From Pseudisothecium myosuroides (taxonomy: Eukaryota > Streptophyta > Bryopsida > Hypnales > Lembophyllaceae), in the NCBI GenBank assembly GCA_951799445.1, contig OX637291.1, positions 436,501 through 500,500 on the forward strand: DNA of 64,000 nt. Direction: 5' to 3'. The notes under the pieces were generated by a model. That model had not been told where the DNA came from. It saw nothing but the letters and a program-made list of their open reading frames with translations, and searched no databases. Below, one piece after another: positions 22,507-34,589 of the stretch. Made by a program: the position numbers and the translations under genes. Each line of letters starts with the position of its first letter. Positions within the stretch are counted from its first letter, which is position 1.

Positions 22507-23588
22507 ATCGTGATATCTCACGATCTCCTTTTGGCGTGCATATTATTGCTTGTAGCTTAAAACTCTTGAACATACTGTAAATATTGTAAATGCATTTTCG
22601 AAATACTGGACATTCTTTGTTTGTAGGAGGCATTGATTCTGCCTCGTAGTAAATGTGAAAATAAATTTTTTTCCTAAATGCCTTTGATTAAGATAATTAT
22701 GAGTTTGAAGGGATCACCTCGACCTTGACTATTAATCCGCGTGCATGCACATCTAGAGATCTAATGGTATACCGTGGAAGTGGATTCTATCGGTAGATCG
22801 GACTGTTCTGGGCATTTATCCTTGTCTTTTAAATCTAATGTGAATGCATTTCCGGAGCATGACCCTCACTTAGAATTGTTTTCTTACTCTTGGTTTGCAG
22901 CTTTAATCTAAATTTGGTTCTGAAATTGTTTATCATATTACTCGGAAGAGTGGAATTTTTTGAACACTTCACTAGATTTTAACACTGGGCGTCATCATCT
23001 TGCGCGGCAAGCTTCATCAGGAGATCGCACGATACGACGTGACGTGTGAACATTGAAATGTCGTTTCCGTCCTTGTATTGTCTCGTGATATTGTTTTTGT
23101 ACTTGTAGATGACAGTGAAGTTGTAGTTGTGCTTCTACTGTTTGTTTGGGAGTTCTCCTGCAGTTCCGGTTTGCTGAAGTACGGATTTGAAATTGATAAT
23201 TTTGTCCTGTGTCTTCGGCTTGATCGGAAGATCTCACGATCATTTTCCCTTGCATGGAATTATTAGTCTTAGGCGGATTATGTAATGTCCATTTTTGTTG
23301 CTTCAATCGAATGCAATTGAATTTCTGCTGCGTAACTTCCTTTGCTTGAGTATTTTCGGTCTTCTAGTATGTCACCCTAAACCTTTTTTTGTATTTGACG
23401 CGAATTCTAAATCTGCATCCCTTGTTAGTGCTGTATTCTGGGCTGCAGTGACACCGTAGAAGTATTGCTAATTTCCTTGCACTATGCAGCAAATAAGACA
23501 TTCAGTCGCTGTTCTTCAAATAACTACCCATGCGTATTTTCAATTAGCGGTTCTGTTGTATTGCATATTGGTCGGGGGATCTCACGAT
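22507..23588. repeat. Palindromes between the two FCP1-like loci
   Basis: Copies at 22507-22524 (ATCGTGATATCTCACGAT, 28 bp after the stop codon of the fusion gene), 23016-23033, 23223-23240 and 23571-23588. The last lies just upstream of the acceptor of the degenerate FCP1-like exon. Confidence 0.8.
22658..22665 (+). terminator. Candidate poly(A) signal of the fusion gene
   Basis: AAATAAAT, about 180 bp after the stop at 22478, followed by a T-rich run. Confidence 0.4.
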
Positions 23589-23648
23589 CAATTGACGTCG
23601 TTTCTGTATGTACATGTCTGCGTACTGAGGCTTACTTGGTCTTTGCAG

Positions 23649-24131
23649 AAGGCAATGCTCTTAGTACTAACAGGGGATCTCTGCGTGAAGGGCGGTGTGG
23701 CGGATCTCCCACAGAATATCGAAATTCGGCCCGGCTTCCGTGGTCTTCTCCGACATTTCGTTCATGAAACTCACTGTGGTTTGTGGTCCGCAATGCAACC
23801 TTCAACACTGGCCGCTCTTCTTCGACGTATTCTACCGCCGGAAATTCTGTCAAGGTTTCTATTTTTTGCCGGGTCTGACAATCCACGGAAGAACCAGGTG
23901 TATCCCCATCGTCGTGCAATACTGAAGACTGTCTTGAACATTCCTCGGACGCGCAGGGTACTCTTGAATAACAGTGTTGTAATGCTTGTCCTAGATCCTC
24001 TTGATTGGGAACGTCCGCACTTGCTTCGACCGGCGTTGCATGTGAGGGATGATGTAGGTCCTGTAGAGTTAGATCGTCCGCACATTATAGCACCGCCTTT
24101 TGATTGGTCTTGGGCCCCAAAAAACATGTAG
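23649..24131 (+). pseudogene. Degenerate FCP1-like locus lacking catalytic aspartates
   Basis: An acceptor (TTTGCAG at 23642-23648) opens a 160-residue exon ending at TGA/TAG near 24131. It aligns to the neighbouring FCP1-like domain: IRPGFRGLLRHFVHET matches LRPNVGHLLDFVHRHA, and CGLWSAMQPSTLAALLRRIL matches IAFWSSMTPANVTKVLNQML. The nucleophile motif FDLNGVL is here LVLTGDL, losing the first Asp, and the DDDP motif is not preserved. Upstream exons were not identified. It could be a pseudogene or a pseudophosphatase. It lies within the 21-kb element, with palindromes upstream and downstream. Confidence 0.6.
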
Positions 24132-24530
24132 TTGGAAGTGGACTAGCTGGGTTATATATCACCTGTTTGTTGCATCCAAATGATTATATAAGTGGCGAAT
24201 CCACCTTTTCTATCTGACTGTGATTACACCTTACCAAATGTCTGTAATTGCATTATGTTGCTTCATCCATTCTTTTGTGTTATGTGATACTTTGGGAAGT
24301 ATCTTCTGAGCTCTCCCGATCTGTGATGTCGCATATTAATGCAACCCCGGATACAAATGTACCGCTTACAGCAAATGTCGGAGTTGACATCATCTCAAAT
24401 TCATTGATTTGTTTGAACACTCTATCCCGAAGGAGTATATTTCCTTGCACCGGGAAATCTCCAGACCACTTAGCATCCCAAAGCGATTTAAATCTCCTTT
24501 GAACGGCATTACGGACTCATTGTACATACC

Positions 24531-24549
24531 ATCGGGAAGATCTCCCGAT
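24531..24549. repeat. Right-most palindrome of the element
   Basis: ATCGGGAAGATCTCCCGAT, 19 bp with one inserted base, 39 bp inside the right inverted repeat. The left end also has palindromes close to the terminus. Confidence 0.8.
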
Positions 24550-24587
24550 GGACAGGACCTTCACAAAGTCCAGAATTCCCCGTAAAT

Positions 24588-24611
24588 TCCAGAAGTAGTT
24601 AAATATGGCAT
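24588..24611 (-). repeat. Right 24-bp terminal inverted repeat
   Basis: Begins TCCAGAAG and ends AATATGGCAT. Exact reverse complement of 3466-3489. GATT follows. Confidence 0.85.
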
Positions 24612-27600
24612 GATTTTTTATTACAATATTGCTACCATTGGGATTGGCATTTTCCAATTCCATAATTAAACTCTTAACAATTTAGTTTTGAACCATTCTC
24701 TACTTTTTTCTACATACTATTTTGTTAGGGTATGTTGTACAATTCCAAATAATCTGAAAAATTTCAAGCATGTAGCCAACTTGTCCCAAAGAATGAATTC
24801 AAAGAAGCACAACCACTTTGGAATTTTTTTCATAATAATCTGACCTTGTGAAGTATAGCTACCCGATTTTTTGCAGGGCCCAAAAGGAACTATGCCACTT
24901 CAATTGCTAATATCTTCCAATCTAGACAACTGAAATTAGATTAATTTCTTCCATATATTTACAAACCAAATTACTACAAGATCGTATAGTTACATGTGTC
25001 CAAAATGGATAATTTTCAAAATTTTGGTACTTGTACTAGAAATGGCAATTTTGGAGCATTTTTGGTGAGAACACAATCAAGGAACTTTAGGGGTTAATTT
25101 AACACATCTCAAACCAAATTGCAAGGTTGAGGGGGACTAATGGGAATTCATATTGGGGTTCGGATAGCTTGTAAAAGAAGCTACGCCATAGTAGGTATTT
25201 TGTCTACAGTTCAATTCCTAGTTCATTTAACCCCTAAAGGTCCAAGCATCCAAAATGTAGATGTGCCTTGGTTAACCCCTAAAGTTTAGCTTTTGGAAAA
25301 TAAGGCAACTGTACTTTAGAAGGTGGGTTACAAGGGTATCATATGGCTTTTTGACATCTTATTTATAGCTTTTTAATATTGGACCTCCCCCCTATTTTAG
25401 AGGTCTACAAATTCAATGGTGTAAATAAATAGCCATAAAATTTCACGGTTTGTGAGATATGGCAACTTTGACTTTAGAGTCGAGAAGGTTGACTTGGCAA
25501 TTGCGGATCCAATTTGAAAAGTTTCAAAGTGAGAGGGACATTGATCAAAATGGTTTAGGGTGGATGTTGGAGCCCTTGGTTGTTGGATATATTTGGGGTG
25601 CTTTACATCTAAATTATCAAAATTCTTATCATGGAATTGAAAAATTGACAATCCAAATGATTTAGATACAATAATAAACAATCTACATTCTATATTTCTA
25701 TTTTTTTTCAAAAAATATTGGAAATAGAGTTAAGTAAACAACATCAAAAGTTATTTTAGAGTTTACAATCTATAACTACTCCAAAACAAGAACTCTTTAT
25801 AACTTAAAACTTGCTTATCAAAATGGAATGATATAAATTTTTTTGTATATACATGAATCTTGGAAAAACAATTTCAAATTTTGGTTCTTAAAATAGTGAT
25901 TCAGGGTGGATCATTGCAAGAAAGGGCGTCCAAAAAGCATAGTTACAATATTCAATTTTTTCTTTGGGTTTAAAGTCTTTAAAATTTTAAAAAATTAGGG
26001 TTTAGGGTATAAATGATATGCTTGGGACATGTAAATGAACCATTCAAAAAATTCCATTGGATTCAGAAACATATCAAGATGTGGTAGCCATAGATTTAGG
26101 AGATCAGGGTGTGCTAAAAGGGTCCCTAGTCATTGATATAAAGCCTCCATGTCCATTTCTTCCGGTACTATTTTGTTGCAATTAGATATGAATGAAAAAA
26201 CTTCATTCTTTTTTTTCAAAAAAATGAGTTATCCATTTACTTCAAGTCAAGAATTTTCATCTTTTTGGGGAAGAATTTAAGTTGGTGTTAATGTGTAAAA
26301 AAATGAAGAAAATTCATATTATATAAATATTATGATAAAAAACCCAAAATTAGGGTGTTGATGTATATTATAGTGCACAACATCACGGTCAAACCAAATT
26401 TCGTGTTCACTCTAAAATAAAAAAATAAAAAAATCATGGTTCATATTTAGGGTTCATAAGCCTTAAGCTCTAGAGTTCATATTGCTTTAAAATACCCAAA
26501 TTCACAAATTTGATAAAATTTCTAGTTAGAACTTAAATTATCCTTAATGAGCCTCATTTCATTAGTTGAATTCAAAATAGTTCAAAAAACATCATTTTTA
26601 TGGATGAAATTTACATCAAGAGCAAATAACAAGAAATAGACAAAATATAGTATAACAGGGAGCTACGAACTAAGAATTTTAGGTTATAGGAAAGTCAATA
26701 CTACCATAAGGAAATTGGCAACAATATTCACTAAAGCTATGCTCAAGTACCCTAATAAGACGTGTAGGCCCTAGGAAAATCATCTACAAAATTCAACATG
26801 TTTTGTGCCATTGTCTTTGTTAACCCCTAAAGAACCGGGGGTGTTTTAGAGTAGTCCTTCAATTCTTAACTAGCTCTTGTAACAAGCATAATTCCTCATT
26901 TGTGTGGAATAATTTTGATGATCGCCACCATTGAAATGAAACAAGACTTGTTTAGCTTTCATATAAAAAATAGATCAACAAATTACATATTTTTTGAGAA
27001 AATGCCACCGTTGACAAGAGTGATGAAAGATGTTTGGTTAGGGTTTAGTTTGTATGTATGCTGAAATCCAAATGTTGAAATCGGAATGCTCAAAAGTGAG
27101 GAAGTTTTGAATTTTTGTTCCACATATGTATATCATCATAATATTGGTGTGCAATTTTTTCCAAATCATTTTGAGGTGTAGAAAAAAATATATGAGAATG
27201 TGAAGTAACGGCCAACAATGCCTTTTCCATCCTCAAAAAATTCACCAAAAATTGAACACTCAATCATTTCTCAATTGGATTTAGCCAATGGATTCAGCAA
27301 AGAAAACCATCTAGGTCCTCTTTGTTGCTTATAGATTGTTAATGAGGTTCTTATATCACATTTTTATAAATGTAGTTGTAGAAGCCATATGGTGGCCTTA
27401 TGGTTCTGTAGGGGTTACTGAACTCTGTATACTATTGTATTGTATGTTGTAAACATCAAACAAGAATATGAAATGCTTGAAGAATGGGTCAATTCCAAAA
27501 CTACTAGGGAAAACATTCTTTACGTCTATCTACTCTATGATGTATGTATTTTGAAAACCTAAAGGTTTTGCCAAATCTTTACATATAGCAAAGTCCAATA

Positions 27601-28920
27601 AATTTGTTTGCTCTGAAGTTTGGGGTTTTAGGGTTCTTGGTGCTTCCAACAAGTCATTAGGATGAAAACCATATTTTGTCTTTAATTTGAATGCTTTTTG
27701 TAACCCCCTATATACTAAGTTTTCCTATTTCTTTCATGCTAAGTATATTCCCTTACATAATGTCAATTGTGATTCGAACTCTAGAACTTCATGCCTTGTA
27801 AATTAGGGTCAAATTTTTAGAAGTTGAACACTCAAGGCCCACCAACTTCTTAACAATAGAAATTTTCAATGAAATTTTGCCTTTTTGATACTTTTTTCAC
27901 GTCGATGTGTTTTAAAATTTTAATTAGAATTGAACAAAAATAAAGACTATATTACCTAATATACATAGAAATAATTTTGAAAAATATTGACTATTGGATT
28001 TTTAGATTACAACAATTTTAGAATCTGATGATCAATTTTGTGGGCCAAAAATATAGCTTTAGAAAAAGAAGAATTATAAAATCATTGACAAAGTTTTTAT
28101 ATCCTTCAAGAATTGTATTGGAATCTGAAGCAAATGCCGTATTTTTTAATTTCAAAATAAAGAACTCTCTCAAATTTGTACACATTTTCAAAGAAAAGGA
28201 GTAGGAAGCCAAAATTAACCAAAATGGATCCTATAAAATTATAAAAAATTAATAGCTAAAATGAGGCAAATTTTAAAACTTGACAACTAACATTATTAGC
28301 ATATTATTTGGAACATCTTCCAAATTTTGAAATCATTCTAAATATTTTGTATTCTGGGTCACATGAGATTGAAATTGGTTTTTTGAAAAGATAGAGAACT
28401 ACCATATCTAGGGTTAGTATGAAGCAATAGTAACCACACCAATGGTGCAAATTTAGGGCCGTTGGCTCCCCCCCCTATGTGTGAGATGTACTTCATTCAA
28501 AAAATGTAGACTTTTCCATTGTGTAGATTGCAAGATATTAATATTTGAATGCTCAAATCTTTTTTTTTGCCTTTAGAATACAAGGCAACTATACTTTAGA
28601 AGGGGACAATCATATGTACAATGGTCCAAATCAATGGTGCTTCCGTGGATTCATTGTTGAGGTCAAGTAGGGTACTTCTATTGCAAAGGATTTTGGCAAT
28701 GAAAAAAATATTGAAAATTGAGAAAAATAAAGGATGTCAAAGTTTATTTTAGAATAGGAAATCCATAACTACCCACAAATAAAAACTCCTCATAACTTTT
28801 GACTCATTGATCAAAATAGAATGACTCAAAGCCTTTCACGCATGTATAAATGAAGAAAACCAATTTCAAATTTTGGTTTTTGAAAAAAAGGGATTTTTCA
28901 TGTTTGGTGTCCAAACTGCC
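24612..28920. repeat. AT-rich dispersed repeats; right half of the interrupted copy
   Basis: 24612-24700 continues the repeat broken at 3465 (GATTTTTTATTA, GGATTGGCATTTTCC, CAATTCCATAATTAA). Its further part (24672-24800, CATGTAGCCAACTTG and TGTTGTACAATTCCA) recurs at about 33885-34010. Related repeat copies are at about 25610-25870 (uninterrupted, opposite orientation) and 28735-28860. A short TAGGGTTTAGGG tract is at 25997. Open frames are short and show no motif. Confidence 0.55.
25610..25870 (-). repeat. Uninterrupted relative of the insertion target
   Basis: Read on the minus strand it runs through the phrases of 3290-3465, crosses AATGTAGATTGTTTATTATT and continues into the phrases of 24612-24680 (TTGGATTGTCAATTTTTC, CAATTCCATGATAAG). 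It therefore serves as a natural empty-site comparison. Confidence 0.65.
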
Positions 28921-29657
28921 TAGTTACAAAAAAAGGGTTTATATTTGGCCATCACTTTTGACTTGTAGGGCCAAATGTCTTAAATTTAGGGGCACATGAA
29001 ATATATTCCTTGTCTCCACCTTCTACTAAAATTATAGTGTTTTCCTGAAACAATGAAGGGGTTGGGTACAAGGGTGAAAATTCCCCCTAAGGGGCTGCCT
29101 AATGGAATCCTTAATATCCTTGGATCAATCTTTGAGCATTGACATCGACATCAAAAAAATTTGACTTGCAATTCATCTTCTATTTGGTATCAGAACAATT
29201 TGCGGTCAGCCTTGCTGTCATCCCCTGCTGCAGTAAACTACTTATATCAATGCCACCCTCTACATTTTACTACTTCTATGGCCATGAAGGTCTCCCGCTC
29301 TAGCCTTGAAAGTTTTCACATTTAAAAGGAGACACAGTCTAATGAGGCATTCAACAAAGTCAAGTGTAACAACCCCATTCAAGAAAAGATGGCATGCGTA
29401 CTGAGTTTCAGTATCTTCGTGATACAAATCTGCAAATACACCACCAAGGTGTCTAAATTTAGTAACAAACTTTGACAAATTATTTGCAGTAGAATTTTCA
29501 CTAAGTGAGCAATGGAAGAGGGTGGGTAATTGTCAAGAACCATAAGTACTGAAATTTGTCAAATACATCTCACAATTTGATGCCCATGAGATGTTAAGCC
29601 TCATATGTATAGTATAAATGTTTTGTTCCCTCATTACACAAGGTAGTGCTAAAACTG
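28921..29657. other. Intergenic, no supported gene
   Basis: GGTATCAGAACAA at about 29189 is close to the tRNA-iMet-type primer binding site of plant LTR retrotransposons, but no flanking LTR or gag was found. Otherwise AT-rich. Confidence 0.3.
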
Positions 29658-32600
29658 CTATCCAAAATTGAATTCTAAATCAGAACATTTATCAGCAATC
29701 CTAGTCTTTAACCAACATAATATCCAAGAAATTACATACAATTGGTGTAAATAGTAATCCAGCCGACTAGAGGTCTTAGGGTAATCGCCATCATGTAACA
29801 GCTTCATCGCATCCTCTGTCAGCCAATCGATCAAAAATTTGTTTGGTCTCCAACCATCAGCGGAGTCCAATTCTTGTCCTTCATTACTTCTTGCAAAATC
29901 TAAAATCCAAAGCGATGCAAGTTGGTAAAGTGATACACCATTTGGCACTTGATGCCAACGCCTGAAAGATTTTCATTTTGCAAAAGTGACCGAAAGACTT
30001 GGCTAAAGAACAAGATGGCCTAAAAAACATAGGGAAAGCAACTGTTTTGCCTGGCAGAAGAGTATTTGCAATTTGCTTCTGAAGTCGACCCTAAACGCAA
30101 CAGGAGATCGATTCTGACATCAAAAAATTCTATCATCTCGCATCCCCTAACGCCCCAGTGCCCAAAAAAAAATGTAGCCCTAATCTTGAAAACCGCCAAG
30201 CGTGATTCTTCGTACTCCAAACACGGATTAACTCCAATCGTATTAACAACTCTGAGATGATGCTGGTTTAAGTCTCTAGGAGTAGTTCTAGGAGTGAATT
30301 TCTAAGCAATGCGACATGAAATTTGAACGGGCACAAATACGTCACACAAGTCTCTGCTCTCGTGAAAGTGTCGATACAATTGCCAGAGCAATCGTTTCTG
30401 CAATCTAGTAGCATCGTGGGGAGGCTTTGAAATTCCATGTGAGGCTAGCAGGAGCCTTAAACCTGAACTGCTGTGCACTGATTGTCAGTATTTCAATCCT
30501 AAGCCTCACCATTCCAAACCCCAATTCCAGACTCCTAGTCACATGCACAATTCCAAGATTCATAAGCACATACCAAATGCCCTAAAATGTTCAAGCCGAG
30601 ATAACACCCCCTGATGTCGTAGTTCCAACTCACTCTCTCAAAATATATAGTTTAGAGAAGCTTCCAGCAGGCCAATTTGTCCTGCATAAGGAGGACAACT
30701 AAAAGCTGAATTGAAGAACAAATTGAAATTTGTGTGCAAAAATGAAATCCTAGAGTTGACAAGAAATACAATTCAAAACTTCATACCTTGAATTCAACGG
30801 TAGTGCATTCCTTAATGGCATCAATAGCATCCAAGTCAACCTTCTCTGCATCTGATTGTGCATTCACTCTAGCCGACACAAATAGAGCCATGGTGATTCA
30901 ATCAAACAGGCCATCGGTGAACTCTCAAAACCTCCTGTCCACGCTGACTCTCCACAATTCCGTGGAGAGTCGATACTCTTCAAGGAATCAGTGTATGCAA
31001 CGTACCTCCACCGATACACTGACAAATCTTGCTTTGATGTCAAGGTCCACCTACTTCCGGGCATCTGCATGCCAAACCCCAATTCCAAGTTAGATTTAAT
31101 AATCAAAAGCATCAATATGTGTCCGGAATCCACCACAACCAGTGTACAACAGCAACAACAATATTGTCTATTCAATACAATTGCCAAAATTCAATAATTG
31201 ACCTCAAATACTCTATCTCAGTTAAAGCCATAACATAGTTTGAAAGACATACATGTTGCAAGAAGCATTGAGCTAGTATCCAAACACTCAAAGAACTCGT
31301 CGACACAATTTGTCTCTAACCTCTCAAGACGTTCTCCCTTCTTCTCCACAATCCGCCCGGTCTCTTCCATGGCACGCTTACTACTACTTACCGAATGCAC
31401 TAGAGTAAGTATTTGCTCTATCCTCTAGATAGATGAATAGACCTTGAAAGGTTGAACCAAACACTCCGTGTCGATTTTTGGAATATCCAAAGATCCTTCT
31501 CGTAAAGGTATCGTAATTGAATGGATCCAAAAATTCCACCTCCATCTGCTCCTCCTAATACTGGAACCATGCCATATGAATCGCCACACGAATTGCTTGC
31601 GCTTAAGAAGCTTTGCCAATCAGGACATTCTGCGGGACTACAAGGGCAAAATCCTAATCTGAGCGCTCCCGCCGTTCACGCACCCGCTGTTAAATAAGTC
31701 TGCGTGCAGGATCATGAATTTCAGACAACTTATAAAGTAGATTGCTACAACAAATCACTGTAAATCAATAACATATAGAACTCGAGACCCATACACATTC
31801 CATTGACCCACACACATTCCATTGGTGAAAAGCTGCAAGTAGTGTCGCAATGAGATCAGAGAACTGAAACATACAGGAATCCATAGGTGGAAGAAGTGAA
31901 GTATGTTGAGGAAACGATCCTAGCTATTGAGTCGCCACTTGCTGTACGTTACGTTACTTACTGAGATCCTACATGCACTAAAGAGCTGCGTCAACTTGAG
32001 ACCGAGCAACGCAGCTTAGCTTCATCTCGGACTCATGGAGCCATGGCGATTTGGCGATGATCCACAGCCTGCAAGTTTTGGAAGATCGCAGTTCGCCACC
32101 CCGCATGCAACAACAACTACTCTTGAGCACAAGTCATGAATGAATGGGGCCCTCTTGCCACCTAATACAACACCTAACCCTCGGAATCACTTAACGTCAG
32201 TCAATTAACGAGTTCAAAATCAGAGAGACGGGAGGGAGGGGGTCGTAGGGGAGTCGCCCACAGTATTGCATTGAAGTCTGCAACCACATTCTAATAACAA
32301 GCTGAAGAACATGTCGCCTTCTTGCTGTTGATTCGTGCGTCTCCGAAGCAGAAACTGTTGAAATATGAGAGATCGGTGGATGTAGTGTAAATGATGCAAC
32401 CTGGCACAAATCTAACATCACTGATGAGCTAAAAACCCTATCTCAAAGCACAAAACCAACATCACTGCTGATATTGAACCCTATCTTGAAGCACAAAACC
32501 AACAACACTGCTGATATCAAACCCTATCTCGAGGCACAAAACCAACATCTCTGATGAGCTTGAACCCTCTCTCAAAGCACAAAACCGACATCATTGATGA

Positions 32601-33892
32601 GGTTGTACCCTATCTCAAAGCATTTCGCCCCATCGCACATCCTTGCCAACAGGTCGTTAGGAAACTATGCAAGAACGAGTCTAAACATGAGGTCGATGCA
32701 AGAGTACATGTGAGATCAATCCAAGCTCTTAGTATTGATGATTAATACCCTTCCTAAAGCTCACCAAAATAGAGAAAGCCAGTACCTGAAAAGAACATGA
32801 GGAACATGAAGCAAGTGGAACATGAAGAACAGAGAATCCCAACAAGGCAGGTAGGTACAAACCTTCATCGAAATTGCTGTCCGCCACCTCCTCCATGGCT
32901 CCCACCTGGGAACACAATACACCTTCAAAATGAGAGAAACAAAACCTAGACACTAAAACCCTAAGGTGTAGGACCCAACTCTAACATGTATAATCACAAA
33001 AACATATACTAGATCATATTTTCAACTATTTGTAGCATCTACGGAAAAGATAGCTAGTAAAACATCATAAAGATATCGATGAATCAACACTGCTTTCATC
33101 GCTCCCGAACCGCAACCAGAGAATCCTAAACCATTGAAAAACAATGCATTGAGATCTCAACCCCATCAAAATGATTGGGATACAACGAAACTAAAGAAAG
33201 AAGCATGCAAGAGCCGGAAAAAGTTTCATGCACAAGAGCTAACTTAGCATGAGAAAATAAATGTTCACACTAACTAAGGCACTTTCAAATTACATCCACT
33301 CCACTCTAAATTGAACCCTGCACTGATCTTTGCAATGAGGAAAAAACGAAGAAACCGTTGTCAAGGTGAAAAAGAGCCAAACTTAACACTACTAATTAAA
33401 ATTATGAAACAAAGGCATCCCAAGAACTACCAAAACGAGTAGCTCGAATGGTACAACCCCATGTCACGCCTTTCATGAAAATGGAGCTTCGTCGATCTGC
33501 TCCACTCAGATCTGCTCCACACCCTGTCTACCCTAAATACTTGAAATCTAAATATCATGTCTACCCTAAGGTTACAATCGCAAAGCAGGCAAAAGATTCC
33601 GCAGGCACTCTCTAGCAGCACGTCTCAAATCCAAAATCATTGGAAAATCTCAACGTTAGTCTCTCATCCTAAACACAAACTTCACACCAAAATTGCAAGA
33701 ACACTTACTTGAACGAAATGCACTCGAAGTCGTCAAATTCTAGCAATCTCTTAGCAGCATCGCTCCAAGACAATGCGAGCCCTCTCCGCCATTCACAAAA
33801 ACACAACGCCAGTGCTAAATTCCTCCTGCCAAGTTTTGTCGGCTCAAGAGTGTCACCCTTTACAACGGGGGCATTAAATAAATCATTCACAA
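29658..33892 (-). CDS. Candidate multi-exon minus-strand gene, unrecognised
   Basis: Several short coding-like blocks on the minus strand have plausible splice signals. 33892-33709 (GRRNLALALCFCEWRRGL..., donor GTAAGTG), about 32909-32870 (GAMEEVADSNFDEG, donor GTTTGT), about 31520-31440 (GSLDIPKIDTECLVQPF), 31394-31250 (MEETGRIVEKKGERLERLET..., donor GTATGT), about 30890-30787 (MALFVSARVNAQSDAEK..., donor GTATGA), and a last exon from 29969 (acceptor CTTTCAG) to the stop at 29658 (SLYQLASLWILDFARSNEGQ...). I could not confirm phases across all junctions and do not recognise the family. It could be one gene, or parts of two. Confidence 0.35.
32421..32637 (+). repeat. 43-44 bp tandem repeat, five copies
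   Basis: Units start at 32421, 32465, 32508, 32551 and 32594. Each reads CTGATGAGCT or CTGCTGATAT, then AACCCTATCTCAAAGCACAA and AACCAACATCA. It lies in a presumed intron of the candidate minus-strand gene. Confidence 0.85.
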
Positions 33893-34027
33893 TTTGGTAT
33901 TTTGAATCATTTTGTAGTTCTTTCTACTTACTATTTTTTCCTATATGTTGTACAACTCCAAATGGGTTGAAAATTTTAAAGCATGTAGCCAACTTGCCTT
34001 GAAAAATGAATTTATAGAGTAACCATC
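33893..34027. repeat. AT-rich repeat copy
   Basis: Shares TATGTTGTACAACTCCAAAT and GCATGTAGCCAACTTG with 24720-24800. Confidence 0.6.
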
Positions 34028-34517
34028 ATTTTGCGTGGTCTGGAGTTTGCACGGTCTAGAGTTGATTCCCTAAACTTTTTGTTTAATATGTATGGGCTTT
34101 CTACATGAGGATTTTAATGTGTTTGGGGTGTATTTTAGTATGTATAGGTATTTTGCTAACCTTGTGATGTAGAAGCACTATGTTCGATTCTATGGCTATT
34201 AAATTTTATTTAGTAGATTTGGCTATCCTAAAGAATTGGCATATTTTGATTTAAATTCGCGTTTTGAAATTTGGCATGTATAGGCCACAAATAATGGAGA
34301 ACACATTTGAATTTAGTTTCACAATTTATTTTCATAAAGATGATTTAATGAAGGCTATTTAGGAATTTCATGATATTTTATAAAAAAAAAATAGCAATTC
34401 CGTCAATAGAATTTAGAAATTGAATTGGAACATATTGGAATCTATTTTTAATTTCATGAAGGCAGGGCTTCAACAAAATTTGGACAACTACATACTCTTA
34501 AATGAAATTGAAACAAA

Positions 34518-34589
34518 ATACCAGAAGACCAGTGGGAACTTCCAATCACAATCAATTGTGGTAGGTAGTCCCCCCTGGTCTTCTAGTAT
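34518..34589. repeat. Hairpin inside the 1.73-kb element
   Basis: ATACCAGAAGACCAG (34518-34532) pairs with CTGGTCTTCTAGTAT (34575-34589) with one mismatch, and the inner bases GGGAACT / AGTCCCC extend the pairing. Confidence 0.6.

Larger units (their letters stand above)
3466..24611. mobile_element. Giant 21.1-kb terminal-inverted-repeat DNA element
   Basis: The boundaries are perfect 24-bp inverted repeats (3466-3489 and 24588-24611). GATT flanks both sides (3462-3465 and 24612-24615). The outside flanks rejoin into one AT-rich repeat, with an uninterrupted relative at about 25610-25870. Inside are a DUF7869-type transposase-like gene (minus), a seven-exon ParB-like/FCP1-like gene (plus), a degenerate FCP1-like locus (plus) and about 38 copies of an 18-bp palindrome absent from the rest of the window. 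The middle (9.3-14.1 kb) lacks palindromes and holds other repeats, so it may contain nested insertions. The superfamily is not assigned: a 4-bp duplication and DUF7869-like transposase do not match a family I can name with confidence. The transposase has an in-frame TAG, so this copy may be inactive. Confidence 0.82.

Noticed and set aside
3549..24549. Palindromes as a CRISPR array or as cloning-site (BamHI linker) artefacts
   Set aside because: Spacers vary widely in length, copies lie in introns and exons, central bases vary (GGATCC, GATATC, AGATCT) with symmetric arm changes, and no cas-like gene is present. Artefactual linkers would be identical.
29180..29200. Primer-binding-site-like TTGGTATCAGAACA of an LTR retrotransposon
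   Set aside because: Close to tRNA-iMet-type PBS but no LTR pair, gag or polypurine tract found nearby.
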